Below, piece after piece: positions 42,508-54,808 of a stretch of DNA of 64,000 bases. Positions within the stretch are counted from its first letter, which is position 1. Each line of letters opens with the position of its first letter. The stretch comes from Terebella lapidaria (taxonomy: Eukaryota > Annelida > Polychaeta > Terebellida > Terebellidae). The stretch lies in contig OX424556.1 in assembly GCA_949152475.1 (NCBI GenBank), positions 57,370,451 to 57,434,450 on the forward strand, written 5' to 3'. Below the pieces are notes generated by a model, which was not told the DNA's origin, made no database searches, and saw nothing but the letters and a program-made list of their open reading frames with translations. Position numbers and translations under genes: made by a program.

Positions 42508-43917
42508 CACATTTTTATCTTTTTTGTTTACGGGCGAATTTTTCTGAAATTTTGCAGAAAAATACTTAAAAATAATTCAAGAAGGAGGTATTTTTTAGTT
42601 TTTGGATTTTCGCTTTTCCTTCAAAATGGCGGCCATTTTCGACGAAAAAGGCCTGATTTTGGACTTTGGCGGCCATTTTCTCAAAATCTGTTCAGTAACT
42701 TTTCTTCTTTTTGATACATAAGACTCCTCATATGTACTTCTATGATGTCTATAAATTTCGTTGCGCTTGAATCGCTCGAAGTGGGCCATTTTGGCCCAAA
42801 CTCGGCCCAAATAGGACTTTCCCATGTTAAATTCTCCTATGCTTTATAATGGGACACATTATGCCTAATATCTCACTTGATATTGAGATTAGAGACTAGG
42901 AATCAATTGTGGACATATAGGAAATGATATATGCTGAATATTCTCGTGACCTTGAATTTGACCTCTGACCTCAGTTTCAAGGTCAGAGCACAAAATGGCT
43001 TATATCTCGCTTATTATCGACTCTACAACTTAGGAATCAATTGTGGACATATAGGAAATAATATATGCTGAATATTCTCGTGACCTTGAATTTGACCTCT
43101 GACCTCAGTTTCAAGGTCAGAGCACAAAATGGCTTATATCTCGCTTAATATCGACTCTACAGCTTAGGAATCAATTGTGGAGATATAGGAAATGATATAT
43201 GCTGAATATTCTGATGACCTTGAATTTGACCTTCGAACTCATTTTCAAGGTCACAGGACAAAATGGCTAATATCTCGCTTGTTATCGACTTTACAGCTTA
43301 GCAATCAATTATGAACATATAGGAAATGATATATGCTGAATATTCTCGTGACCTTGAATTTGACCCTTGACCTAAATTTCAAGTTTAGTCATTTTATTTT
43401 CAAGGTCAGAATACAAAATGGCTTATATCTCGCTTATTATCAAATTCACAGCTTAGGGGTCCATAGTGAACATATAGGAAATGATATATGCTGAATATTC
43501 TAGTGACCTTGAATTTGACTTTTGACCTCCTTTTCATGCTCAAGAGGACAAAATGGCTAATATCTTGCTTATTATCGACTTTACAGCTTAGGAATCAATT
43601 GTGAACATATAGGAAATGAGATATTCTGAATATTTTAATGATATTGAGTTTGACCTTTGACCTAAATTTCAAGGTGTCATTTTATTTTCAAAGTCAGATT
43701 ACAAAATGGCTTATATCTCACTTATTATCAAATTTACAGCTTAGGGGTCCATAGTGAACATATAGGAAATGATGTATGCTGAATAGTTTGGTGATCTAGA
43801 ATTTAACCTTTGATCCCATTTTCAAGGTTAGAGATATGGCGATTTCAGTGGTCACCTTGAATTTGACCAACAACTTTCTCGGCTTAACTCTGTATATTTC
43901 TCCGGTAACCTTTCTAG
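42376..43917 (+). mobile_element. Family A2 element, inner
   Basis: A complete copy from the 5' hairpin to TTTCTCCGGTAACCTTTCTA, with the 134-bp array at 42870-43850, inserted in the CACATTT|TTATC site of the outer A2. Confidence 0.7.
42421..42509 (+). repeat. (GTC)n microsatellite in family A2
   Basis: An expanded GTC run with a few GTCC interruptions, at the same place where other A copies have GTCC/GTC repeats (6895, 8450, 40815). In one frame it reads poly-Asp and in others poly-Arg/Ser/Val, hence false ORFs. Confidence 0.95.
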
Positions 43918-44595
43918 TTTATCTTTAAAGTATACGGTCCGATCTTTCTGAAATTTTGCACAAAAATACCTAAAAATATTCCCAGGAAAGGTTTTTTTTT
44001 AGTTTTTTTATTTTCGCATTTTTTTCAAAATGGCGGCCATTTTCGACGAAAAATGCCTGATTTTGGACTCTGGTGGCCATTTTCTCAAAATCTGTTCAGT
44101 AACTTTTTTTCTTTTTGATACATAACACTCCTCATATGTACTCCTGTGATGTGTATCAGTTTCGTCGCGCTTGAATCGCTCGAAGTGGGCCATTTTGGCC
44201 CAAACTCGGCCCAGATAGGACTTTCCCATGTTAAACTCTCCTATGCTTTATAATGGGACACATTACGCCTAATATCTCACTTAATATTGAGATTAGAGAC
44301 TAGGAATCAATTGTGGACATATAGGAAATGATATATACTGAATATTCTCGTGACCTTGAATTTGACCCCTGACCTCGGTTTCAAGGTCAGAACGACCATT
44401 TTCGTCGAAAAATGGCCAATTTTGGACTTTGACGATTGTTTTCTCAAAATCTGTTCAGTAACTTTTCTTCTTATTGATGCATAACACTCCTCATCTGTAC
44501 CCCTGTGACATGTATAAATTTCATTGCCCTTGAATCATTCGAAGTGGGCCATTTTGGGCCCAAACTCGGCCCAGATGTGACTTTCCCATGTTAAA

Positions 44596-47145
44596 CTAGA
44601 CGCTTCCGGTCGCCTACGACCGCTTGGGTGTATCCCCCGTAGCCCTATCATCTCTGTTGCCCCAAATATATCACTGTCAAGTGTGAAAAACTAGAGCAAG
44701 GGCTAAAAAAGATTACCAGAGAAATGTTAAATCTCAAGTCACAACTGTTTTCTTTTCCCCACCAAAACTGCTGCACTGATTTTCCGAGGTTATTGAAGGT
44801 CGAATTCAAAATCACCACTGAAATCTCTTTATATGAATTTCCATTCGACATGTTTGATAAAATAACGAAAATACAGATAGATCAATCTTTTCACCTATTT
44901 ATATTTCAACTCAGAATATTTTACAAACTTGGTTCCAAGTTGAAATTCAAAGTAAAATTTGACCAAAAATGCATTTCAAGATGACGAAATTGGAGCTAGA
45001 TTGAACTTCTCACCATAAGTTATATTCCGATTCATAATACATGTATGTGCCAAACATGGTTTCAAGTTGAAATTCAAAGTAAAAGTTAATCAAAACTGCA
45101 TTTCAAGATGACAAAATTGGAGCCAGATCAAACTTTTCGTCATGAGTTATATTTTAACTCATAATACCTGCCCAACTTGATTTCCAGTTGAAATTCAAAC
45201 TAAAAGTTGACCAAAACTGCATTTCAAGATGACGAAATTGGACCCAGATCAAACTTTTTGCCTTGAGTTATATTTCAACTCATAATATGTGCCAAACTTG
45301 GTATTAAGTTGAAATTCAATGTAAAAGTTGACCAAAACTGCATTTCAAGATGACGAAATTGGAGCCAGATAGAACTTTTCGTCATAAGTTATATTTCAAC
45401 TTATAATATGTGCCAAACATGCTTTCAAGTTGAAATTCAAAGTAAAAGTTGACCAAAACTGCATTTCAAGATGATGAAATTGGAGCCAGATCGAATTTTT
45501 CACCATATAAAGTTATATTTTAACTCATAATTTGTGCCAAACATGGTCTCAAGTTGAAATTCAAAGTAAAAGTTGATCAATGTTTTCATAAAAAGCTATT
45601 GTGATCAATAATAGACTTAACTAGCAAAAAAATAATGTTAACTTATTTGGTCACAAACATAAAATCTCTACTGGACAAAGCCTTCACCTTGTTGAGCCCA
45701 ATAATAAATATTTCTTGTCTTAACTATTTTCATTGTGGTCAATAATAGACTTAACATGTAAAAATAAAGTTAACTTATTCGGTTACACCCAGAAATTTCT
45801 ACCGGACAAAACCTTAACCTTGTTGAGCTCAATAATAATTGTTTCTCATCTTAACTATTTTTATTGAGGTCAATAATAGACTTAACTAGCAAAAAAAATG
45901 TTAACTTATTTGATTACAGACATAAAATGTCTACTGGACAGAATCTTTACCTTGTTGAGCCCAATAATAAATATTTCTTGTCTTAACTATTTTTATTGTG
46001 GTCAATAATAGACTAAACTAGTAAAAATAATGTTAACTTATTCAGTACACCCATGAAATCTGTACTGGACATACTTTCACCTTGTTGAGCTTAATAATAA
46101 ATATTTCTCATCTTAACTATTTTTATTGTGGTCAATAATAGACTTAACTATTTTTATTGTGGTCAATAATAGACTTAACTAGTGAAAATAATGTTAACTT
46201 ATTCGGTTACACCAATGAAATTTGTACTGGACAGAACATTTACCTTGTTGAGGTTAATAATAAATATTTCTTGTCTTAACTATTTTTTATTGTGGTCAAT
46301 AATAGACTTAACTATTAAAAATAATGTTAACTTATTCAGTTACACCCATGAAATTTGTACTGGACAAAACCTTTACCTTGTTGAGCTTAATAATAAACGT
46401 TTCTCGTCTTAACTATTTTTATTGTGGACAATAATAGACTTAACTAATAAAACTAATGTTAACTTATTCAGTAATATCGTCCTGTTTTCACTGAAAACTT
46501 CAGTTCTCCATTCTGAACAAGAAACCAGTGTCATTACCTTCCATTGTACAGACTATTGGAATGATCGTACATGTCAAAATGGATATTTCAAAATTCTGTA
46601 ATAAGTTAGGCTGTTAACATATTAATATTTACATGATCATTCCAAAAAACGATTGGTTTCGTGTGACAGCCCTTCCCAACAACACTTCCAAATATTATCG
46701 AGATTCGTCAAAAATTGCCATCTGTAGAGCGTTCACAAGCCATGTGTCTCAAACAGGCTGTTTTCAATGCAAAATGTGTCCCCAAACGACCAATTCAGTT
46801 GCCACGGCAACCAAAATCGATTGGTGTCGGGATCTTACCATAATATATGTGCCTGCAAAAAATAATGGTGATCGGGTGAGAATTGCGGCCTGTAGCGCGT
46901 TCACAAGCCATGTGTCTCAAACAGGCTGTTTTCAATGCAAAATGTGTCCCCAAACGACCAATTCAGTTGCCACGGCAACCAAAATCGATTGGTGTCGGGA
47001 TCTTACCATTATATATGTGCCTGCAAAAAATAATGGTGATCGGGTGAGAATTGCGGCCTGTAGCGCGTTCACAAGAAAATCTCTGCGGACGCGGACGACG
47101 AAGCCAAATCCATAGTATCCGCCGAACTTTGTTCGGGGGATACAA
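44596..47145 (-). mobile_element. Helitron-like family C, full length
   Basis: On the minus strand it begins TTGTATCCCCCGAACAAAGT and ends with a GC-rich hairpin (GCGGTCGTAGGCGACCGGAA) and GCGTCTAG|T. Removing it restores the family A2 sequence ATGTTAAA|TT.TCCTATGC. The body has three tandem blocks: ~121 bp (44960-45580), ~129 bp (45590-46460) and 168 bp (46680-47090). No Rep/helicase ORF, so non-autonomous. Confidence 0.75.
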
Positions 47146-48723
47146 TTATCCTATGCTTTATAATGGGACACATTAAGCCTAATATCTCACTTAATATTGA
47201 GATTAGAGACTAGGAATCAATTGTGGACATATAGGAAATGATATATGCTGAATATTCTCGTGACCTCGAATTTGACCTTTGACCTCATTTTCAAGGTCAC
47301 AGGACAAAATGGCTAATATATCGCTTATTATCGACTTTACACCTTAAAAATCAATTGTGAACATATAGGAAATGATATATGCTGAATATTCTCGTGACCT
47401 TGAATTTGACCTTTGACCTCATTTTCAAGGTCGCAGGACAAAATGGCCAATATCTTGCTTATTAGCGACTTTGCAGCTTAGGAATCAATTGTGAACATAT
47501 AGAAAATGATATATGCTGAATATTCTAGTGACCTTGAATTTCACCCTTGACCTAAATTTCAAGGTTAGTCTTTTTATTTTCAAGGTCAGAATACAAAATG
47601 GCTTATATCTCGCTTATTATCAAATTTACAGCTGAGGGGTCCATAGTGAACATATAGGAAATGATGTATGCTGAATATTTTGGTGATCTAGAATTTGACC
47701 TTTGATCTCATTTTCAAGGTCAGAGAACAAAATGGCTAATATGTCGCTTATTATCATCTTTACATCTGCCCCTGATGACGCCAGTGTGTCTTTGGATAAA
47801 CTATTTGGTCGGGCTTTGTTTCTATTGCAAAATGTTGTATTTTACGTTTCTTATTGGCATCATCAAAATTTGATTGTATTGGTGGTAATAGATTGATACT
47901 TACATTTATACCACTGAGTCGGTGTCACTGCTGGCGGACATTAAATCTGTCCCCGAGGATACCATCAACTCAGTAGCCTTCGGGCTTGTGATTGGGTACT
48001 TTTGTACTTGTCATGTATCTATTCCATGGGGTTAGATTCGGATTTCTAAATTATTTTCATAGGTTGTTGGGCAGTTGTATACTAATTCCATCTGGTGTAC
48101 AGTAGAAACAACTACATTTAACACATTGTCTGCCCCTGAAGACGCCAGTGTGTCTTTGGATAAACTATTTGGTCGGGCTTTGTTTGTTTCTATTGCAAAA
48201 TGTAGTATTTTACGTTTCTTATTGGCATCATCAAAATCTGATTGTATTGGTGGTAATAGATTGATACTTACATTTACAGCATAGGAATCAATTGCGAATA
48301 TAGAGGAATGATATATACTGAATATTTTCATGACCTTGAACTTTAACTTTGACCTCATTTTCAAGGTCACATCACAGAATGGCTAATGTCTCACTTATTA
48401 TCGACTTTACAGCTTAGGAATTTATTGTGGACATACTAGAAGTGATATATTTGTTAAAAATTTCATGGCCTTGAATTTATCAGTGACTTTATTTTCAAGG
48501 TCACTGGACAAAAGGCTAATATCTAAAATGTATATTGTCCGGTAACCTTTCTTAGCCCTTGGGCTAATTTTTTTGATTGAATCGTTTTTGTCTGTTTGGC
48601 GGCCATTTTTGACGAAAAATTGCCAATTTTGGACTTTGGAGGCCATTTTCTCGAAAACTGTCTGATCAGTTTTGAGATTTTTGTTTCAAAACATTCCTCT
48701 CATGTACCTTTATGACGTGTATA

Positions 48724-49245
48724 CAGTACTGATTTCGCAAAACCTCACCAAAATGCCAGCATGGGACACCTGGCATTTAGCACGTGTTCGCCCAACTTCG
48801 CCTGACGTAGCATCATGCGATTTGATGCTAGCATTGTGTATGCGAGCATCCCTCGATGCTAGCATTGCTTCTTGGCACTGTGGTGCACTAAAAGCATTTC
48901 GCATTTCGCATTTTTTGTGAAGGCCATTATATGCTCGCATATGCTCGCAAACACATGGTCGAGTGGTTTATAAACAGTCTGTATCATGTAGATCGTATGG
49001 GAAAATGCAGTGTTTCTTTTCAGTTCATATTAAAGTCAGTATTTGCATCCGAAATAAAGGATGCGCGCATCTGTGCGAGACAATGCTCGCCTGTTCAACT
49101 AAGACGGCCGCCTGATGCGATGGCATCGCGCCCACTGGTCGCACCATGCGATTTGATGCTAGCATCAAGTCGCACGTAATCGCATGGCCTAGCATTTAGC
49201 ATGTAGCATTCGCATGGCTAGTGAGGTTTTGCGAAATCAGTACTG
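48724..49245. mobile_element. 522-bp MITE with TA target duplication
   Basis: Terminal inverted repeats of ~26 bp (CAGTACTGATTTCGCAAAAC + CTCACC and its inverse) are flanked by TA (48722-48723, 49246-49247). Excising it restores the family B word GTGTATAAGTTTCGTTGCC. The interior is rich in GCTAGCAT, GATGCGA and TCGCATG words. A mariner-type MITE. Confidence 0.85.
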
Positions 49246-50105
49246 TAAGTTTCGTTGCCCTTGAATCGCCGGTCTGCATGTGGGGGCCATTTTGATTTTT
49301 TGACGGGTCGGCGAAAAAAATTTTTTTTGTCCCAAATCAAGTCACTATTCGTTTTGAGCCATTTCCAGCAAAAAAAAAAAATTTTTTTTTGGCCATTGAA
49401 AAAATTTTTGGACTTAGAAAACGACCTTTTTTGGTGAAAAATGGCCAATTTTGGATTTTTGATGGCTATTTTCTCAAAAACTGTCTGATCAGGTTTGAGA
49501 TTTTTGTTTTAAAACATTCCCCTCATGTACCTCTCTGAGTGTATAAGTTTCGTTGCTCTTGAATCGTCGGTCTGCGTCCAAAATCAAGTCACTATTCGTT
49601 TTGAGCCATTTCCAGCAAAAAAAAAAAATTTTTTTTTTTTTTGGCCATTGAAGAATTTTGAAAAATCTTAGAAAATTTCACCCAATTCATCCTTCATAAT
49701 GCGAGCTGTGCGGAGTAAACTCATAGAAGACTTCAAAATAGAGCCTAAGTATTGGCACATTCAAATGGGAAATCATACATTGCGGTTTGAGTGATGACCT
49801 TGAATTTGACCTTCAACGACCTTGGAAGGTCAAAAATGATGAATTTGGTCTTTGGTGGCCATTTTGTCTAAATCTATTCAAACCGTTTTTCTTAAAATCA
49901 TGTATAAGATTCTCTTTATGTACCTTTGTGATGTGTAATTTGATTTTGTATTATAGTCCATACAGAAAATGTGTTTCCAGCAACATTTACGAACATGCTT
50001 TGACAATTAGAGTTCAAGATCAGTGTAACAATTTATATGTTGGAGAATCAATACTCTGCTTTTCTCATGATTGCCTGTAAGCTACAGCACCCTTGGTGCT
50101 ATGTT

Positions 50106-50639
50106 TATACCGAATGTCACTCATGAAGTTATTCGATGCAAACATTGTTGCCCGCTGCCACATTGTTGACCGGCACAGTGGGCTTTGAGAGGAACATTGC
50201 AAAATGTGTTATGCTGATTTACTAATCAGAGGCGGGGATTCTAACATGAGGTATAATGATAGTAAATGTTTCACACCATGACAATATGAGGACCATAATC
50301 TCTTTCATTAAGATCCATGTTTCAAAATTCCACATTCGTTCACATTTTTCCCATCCACCAGACCACTACTAGTGTATCGTGGTTAGTCACAAGGACCTGG
50401 CGGGTGGTGCAACTTTGTATGATCACTTTGACAGGTTCTTGACGATAATATCCCTGGGACATGTGAATTCGAAACTCCCGACCCATGAGCACCAGATCAC
50501 TACTAGTGTATAGTGCCCCGGGCCCTCCAAATTAGCCACACTTGAATGGTCTGTTGTGGTTCCAAGTGGCACTTTAATAAAAGAAAAATTTCAAAAATAA
50601 AAAAAAATCCAACATCATATAGGAAGAGCCCTGCTCTTC
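50106..50639. other. Unclassified intergenic repeat-like DNA
   Basis: ACCAGA.CACTACTAGTGTAT occurs twice (50359 and 50489), ~130 bp apart. No coding signal. Confidence 0.5.
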
Positions 50640-50975
50640 CTAGAAAGTATTCGGTTTCGTTCGACTGTCAATTTTATCGAGCTTGTGCAATTTTATCATC
50701 ATCCATCAAAAACTCCCACCCGTAGAGCATTCACAAACCATGTGTCCCAAACAGGCCAATTTGAGCCCAAAATGTGCTGCCAATTGGCCAATTTGGTTGC
50801 TGTGGCAACCAAAACTGATTGGTGTCGTAATCTTAGCATAAGACATGACCCTCTAAAAAATTATCATAATCGGTGAAGAATTGCAACCTGTAGAGTATTC
50901 ACAAGAAAGTGTCTGTGGACACAGCACGACGATCACAAATCTATAATACCGCCAGCCTTCGTTCAGGGGATACAA
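50640..50975 (-). mobile_element. Family C fragment (CTAG end missing)
   Basis: Diverged version of the family C end: CATTCACAAACCATGTGTCC ... GATTGGTGTCG ... CGCCAGCCTTCGTTCAGGGG + ATACAAT. Confidence 0.7.
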
Positions 50976-51457
50976 TTAAGATTTACTTATTAAGTAATAG
51001 TAAACTATTTTAAAATTCTCCGTTCTACTTGTACCCACTTTGATAGATATTTTATTCGAGACCATCATCACACATCTGTTGCATACATCATACAAAAACA
51101 TATACATATAGTTAAACATAGGGCCACGGGCTCTGTAGCTTACTGAAAGGCGATCAGAAAATTTCATCAAATGGATATAGATAGGTAAACGTGGTGCATA
51201 TATATAATTTCATATATCATGTATGTGTACATACGTTCATCATACAATACTAAGCTCTATAATTAAGAGAGTTTTGTCGCTAACAGCCAACATTCAATGT
51301 AGACTCAAATGTCATCTTGGGTCAAGTTCAGGGTCACCAAATGATGAGCAATATAATAATTTCCCACATATATCTAGCTTTCAAGAGTTTCTACCAAAAA
51401 ACTCTATTTACACATTCCTGAAGGTCACCAAAGGATACACCATACACACATTGATAA
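50976..51457. other. No feature recognised
   Basis: AT-rich. One GGGCC..GGGCT / GTAGCTTAC motif at ~51118 vaguely resembles a family B end. Confidence 0.4.
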
Positions 51458-53164
51458 CTAGATGCTTCCGGTCGCCTACGACCGCTTGGGTGTATCCCCC
51501 GTAGCACTATTATTCCTCATGCCCCAAATATATATTACTAATAACTGTGAAAAACTAGAACAAGGAATAGAGAAGATTACCAGAGAAATGTAAAATCTTA
51601 GGCCACAACTGTTTTTTTTTTTCCACCAAAATTGCTAAATTAATCTTTCAAGGTTATTGAAGGGCGAATTCAAGATCACCATTGAAACCACTGCATATGA
51701 ATGTCCATTTCGACATGTTAGTTAACAAAACAAAAAATCACAGCCAGATCAAACTTTTCACCTATAGTTATATTTCAACTCAGGATTTTTGACATACTTG
51801 GTTCCAAGTTGAAATTCAAAGTAAAAATTGACCAAAACTGCATTTCAAGATCACGAAATTGGAGCCATATCGAACTTTTCACCATAAGTTATATATCAAC
51901 TCATAATATGTGACAAAGAAATTCAAAGTAAAAGTTGACCAAAACTGCATTTCAAGATGACAAAATTGGAGACAGATCGAACTTTTTGCCATAAGTTATA
52001 TTTTAACTCATAATATGTGCCAAACTTGGTTTCAAGCTGAAATTCAAAGTAAAAGCTTACCAAAACAGATGACGAAATTGGAGCCAGATTGAACTTTTTA
52101 CTAAAAGTTATATTTTGACTCATAATATGTATCAAACGTGGTTTCAAATTGAAATTCAGAGTAAAAGTTGACCAAAAATGCATTTCAAGATGATGAAATT
52201 CGAGCCAGATCAATGTTTTAGTAAAAATAATGTTAACTTATCCAGTTACACCCAGATATCTCTACTGGACAAAACCTTTACCTTGTTGAGCTCAATAATA
52301 AAAATTTCTCGTCTTAACTATTATTATTGAGGTCAATGATAGATTTAACTAGCAAAAATAATGTTAACTTATTTGGTTACAGCCATAAAATCTCTACTGG
52401 ACAGAACCTTGACATTGTTGAGCCCAATAATAAATATTTCCTGTCTTAACTATTTTTATTGTGGTCAATAATAGACTTAACTAGTAATAATAAGGTTAAC
52501 TTATTCGGTTACACTCATGAAATCTGTACTGGACAAAACCTTCACCTTGTTGAGCTTAATAATAAATGTTTCTCATCTTAACTATTTTAATTGTGGTCAA
52601 TAATAGACTTAACTAGTAAAATTAAGGTTAACTTATTCGATAATATCGATCTGTTTTCACTAAAAACATCAGTCCTCTATTCTGAACAAGAATCCAGTGC
52701 AATTTGTTTTCATAGTACAGGGTATTGGATTGATCACAGATGCTCCAGTCGGTATTTTAACGGTCGTAATAAGTTAGTCAGTTAACTAATTAATATTTAT
52801 CCAATCATTCTGAAAAACGATAGGTTTCGTGTGAGGGTCTTTCTCTCCGAGTCTGTGCGATTTCATCATCATTCATTGAAAACTCCCACTCGTAGAGCGT
52901 TCACAAGCCATGCGTGTTAAACAGGCTAATTTGAGCACAAAATGTGTCGCCAATCGGCCAATTTGGTTGCTATGGCAACCAAAATCGATTGGTGTCGGGA
53001 TCTTACCATAAGATGTGTCTGTATAAAAAATTATTAGAATCGGTTAAGATTTGCAACCTGTAGCGCGTTCACAAGAAAGTGTCTGCGGACGCGGACGCGG
53101 GCGCGGACGCGGCGCGACGAAGACAAATCCATAGTATCCGCCGAACTTCGTTCGGGGGATACAA
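51458..53164 (-). mobile_element. Helitron-like family C, shorter copy
   Basis: It runs CTAGATGCTTCCGGTCGCCT ... CGAACTTCGTTCGGGGGATA + CAA. It has the 121-bp and ~129-bp blocks but only one copy of the 168-bp block. A GCGGAC(GC) run lies at 53085-53112. Confidence 0.75.
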
Positions 53165-53363
53165 TAATATATTATGTGACTTTGCAATTAATTCTCATAA
53201 TATATTTATACCTAAATATTGAAACCTCAATGTGATCCAAAATCTTAATTCAAACCAAAGTATACCTTATGTCGGATTTTCTATACATGTGGTGACGACG
53301 TTAAGTTGGATACTTGTTAGCGGTTACTTATTCAGTTACTTATTCGTTTTGAGTAACAGAAGT

Positions 53364-53830
53364 GTAACTGGCGATTATCACCTCAACCCTAGGGCAAGGG
53401 CCCCCAAACCTATATAGCCTTACAATGTCCTATATACGGGCCTAAATATACGACAAAACCTAGGGCGTAAAACTCGTTGGAAATTATGGAAAATAATTGG
53501 AAAACACCTGCACTGCAAAATTTTCACGATTTTCAATAAGTACATGTAACTGGTGATTATCATTTTGACCCGAGGGCAAGGGCCCCAAACACTATATGAC
53601 GTTATAATGCTCTATATTTGGGCCTAAATATAGGAGAAAATCTAGGGCGTAACACTCATTGGAAATTATGGAAAATAATTGGAAAACACCTGCACTGCAG
53701 AATTTTCACGATTTTGAATAAGTAACTGGCGATTATAACCTCGATATGAGGGCAAGGGCCCCCAAACCCTATACGGCGTTACAATGCCCTATATATGGAC
53801 CTCAACACAGGACAAAACCTAGCACATAAC
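53364..53830 (+). repeat. ~180-bp tandem repeat, ~2.6 units
   Basis: Units start GTAACTGGCGATTATCACCT at 53364, 53546 and 53722 and include AGGGCAAGGGCCCCCAAAC. Confidence 0.85.
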
Positions 53831-53960
53831 ACTTCCTAGAAATTTTTATAGTCCCACAAAACCATTTTTTAGTCCCACAAATCTCAGAGGGCGGACGGAC
53901 GGACACAATGCCATGTCAACAGGTTCTCGGACCATAAGTCCCTGAAAATGACATGAAAGT
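53831..53960 (-). mobile_element. Third hairpin-ended family (E), terminus
   Basis: GGACGGACGGACACAATGCC ... AGGTTCTCGGACCATAAGTC + CCT mirrors the family A/B 5' end (GTCC run, ATGCCATG, imperfect hairpin around GGACC..GGTCC-like arms) in reverse orientation. The ~180-bp units upstream probably belong to it. Confidence 0.5.
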
Positions 53961-54087
53961 TCTCTGGGAACATGGCATATCGGGTGCAAATCCATATAAT
54001 CCTCCAAACTTAGATTGGGGGAAACAAATCGCAGAAATATACACGTACTAAAAATACACCCATAGTTAGTATTCCAGTATCATCTTC

Positions 54088-54144
54088 TCAGCTGTCCTCC
54101 ACATTATGATGCTTTTCGTAGGTGTGAAACATCTCAAAAACCAC
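54088..54144 (-). CDS. RMND1: RMND1-like terminal exon
   Basis: 18 codons plus TGA (VVFEMFHTYEKHHNVEDS). The stretch after the conserved VFE motif is specific to this protein. The acceptor is preceded by TTCCATGTTTTGCAG on the minus strand. Confidence 0.85.
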   Translation of the reverse strand: MVFEMFHTYEKHHNVEDS

Positions 54145-54485
54145 CTGCAAAACATGGAACTATCTGTTATAATACCATTATTACCCGGTATATCTTTATC
54201 AATACTGTTACCTAATTTGAAGAATTACCTGTACATTGTACAAGATACTGTTATTCAAAAGTATACATGTAACAGTTACTTACAATCAAAGACATACAAG
54301 AAGGTAGCAAACAATGATGCACACATACCAGGGCAGTCAAAGACGCACACATGGCTTGCTTAGTTTACCTCAATCATGATCAGAATGATGATCATCCACT
54401 CCAGGCGCGTGTGGTGTCTGTCCTTGAGCACGTCCTGGAGCATGTTTGTCAGCTCACAACAGTGCGTCAACTTCTCATTCATTAC
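54088..54485 (-). CDS. RMND1: RMND1-like (DUF155) protein, last two exons
   Basis: On the minus strand, an exon at 54485-54369 (acceptor TTTTGTGCAG, donor GAG|GTAAAC) encodes VMNEKLTHCCELTNMLQDVL + KDRHHTRLEWMIIILIMIE. The final exon at 54144-54088 (acceptor TTTTGCAG) encodes VVFEMFHTYEKHHNVEDS and a TGA. Both junctions are phase 0. 'VMNEKL..C.EL' and 'RLEW.I.ILI.IEV.FE' is the recalled C-terminal signature of RMND1/RMD1 proteins: a long coiled region, then a hydrophobic anchor. RMND1 acts at the inner mitochondrial membrane and is needed for mitochondrial translation. Upstream exons should lie at higher coordinates; none was recognised up to 64 kb. Confidence 0.85.
54369..54485 (-). CDS. RMND1: RMND1-like penultimate exon with membrane anchor
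   Basis: Exactly 39 codons, phase 0 at both ends. The hydrophobic run WMIIILIMIE is the expected C-terminal transmembrane segment. Confidence 0.85.
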
Positions 54486-54808
54486 CTGCACAAAATAGAA
54501 AACCACTGCGGTGTTACAGTATCCTTCGATCCAACAAGCAGTGCTCCAGTCTCTGTGGGCGGCTCGGTGTATCAGCTACTAGAGTACTTCCCCATCATCC
54601 CTGTTTTCCAAAATGAGATATGTTGCTGACACATGTTGAGCTTTTTTTTTTGACACATTGCACAGCCAGTGTCTTTTTCAGTCACATGTTGGAACTCAAT
54701 TCATTCTTCCCTGACTTACAAATTATTCCCATGAGACAAAATGCTTGCAGATACAAAATGTGCCACGGACCATGGTAACAAAAAATGGCAGCAAATAGCA
54801 GTACAAAA
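54486..54808 (-). other. RMND1: RMND1-like intron, no further exon seen
   Basis: Searched on the minus strand for a preceding coding exon. Open stretches near 54600-54500 contain stops and do not match the family. Confidence 0.5.

Larger units (their letters stand above)
42290..48561 (+). mobile_element. Family A2 element, outer, split twice
   Basis: The 5' piece 42290-42375 ends CCATTCACATTT. The body resumes at 43918 (TTATCTTTAAAGTATACGGT), is interrupted at 44596-47145 by family C, resumes with the 134-bp array and ends TTGTCCGGTAACCTTTCTTA at ~48550. The region 47760-48290 contains a duplicated ~150-bp stretch (GACGCCAGTGTGTCTTTGGA at 47779 and 48140) not seen in other copies. Confidence 0.7.
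40622..50105 (+). mobile_element. Family B element split by 7.8 kb of nested insertions
   Basis: The 5' hairpin (TTAGCTTACCGGCCC / GGGCCGATAAGCTA) begins at 40622. The element is interrupted at AAAGACGTTTT (40764) and resumes at 48562 (TTTTTGATTGAATCGTTTTT), as predicted from the intact reverse copy at 35870-37215. The 3' hairpin TACAGCACCCTTGGTGCTAT ends near 50105. A further MITE sits at 48724-49245. Confidence 0.75.

Noticed and set aside
42289..42569. Poly-Asp, poly-Arg, poly-Ser and poly-Val ORFs
   Set aside because: Translations of a GTC microsatellite.
46633..47115. 160-codon ORF repeated at 63152
   Set aside because: Arises from a 168-bp tandem block in family C; no protein motif beyond the repeat.
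54106..54629. Plus-strand ORFs of 85 and 92 codons
   Set aside because: Antisense shadows of the RMND1-like exons and intron.
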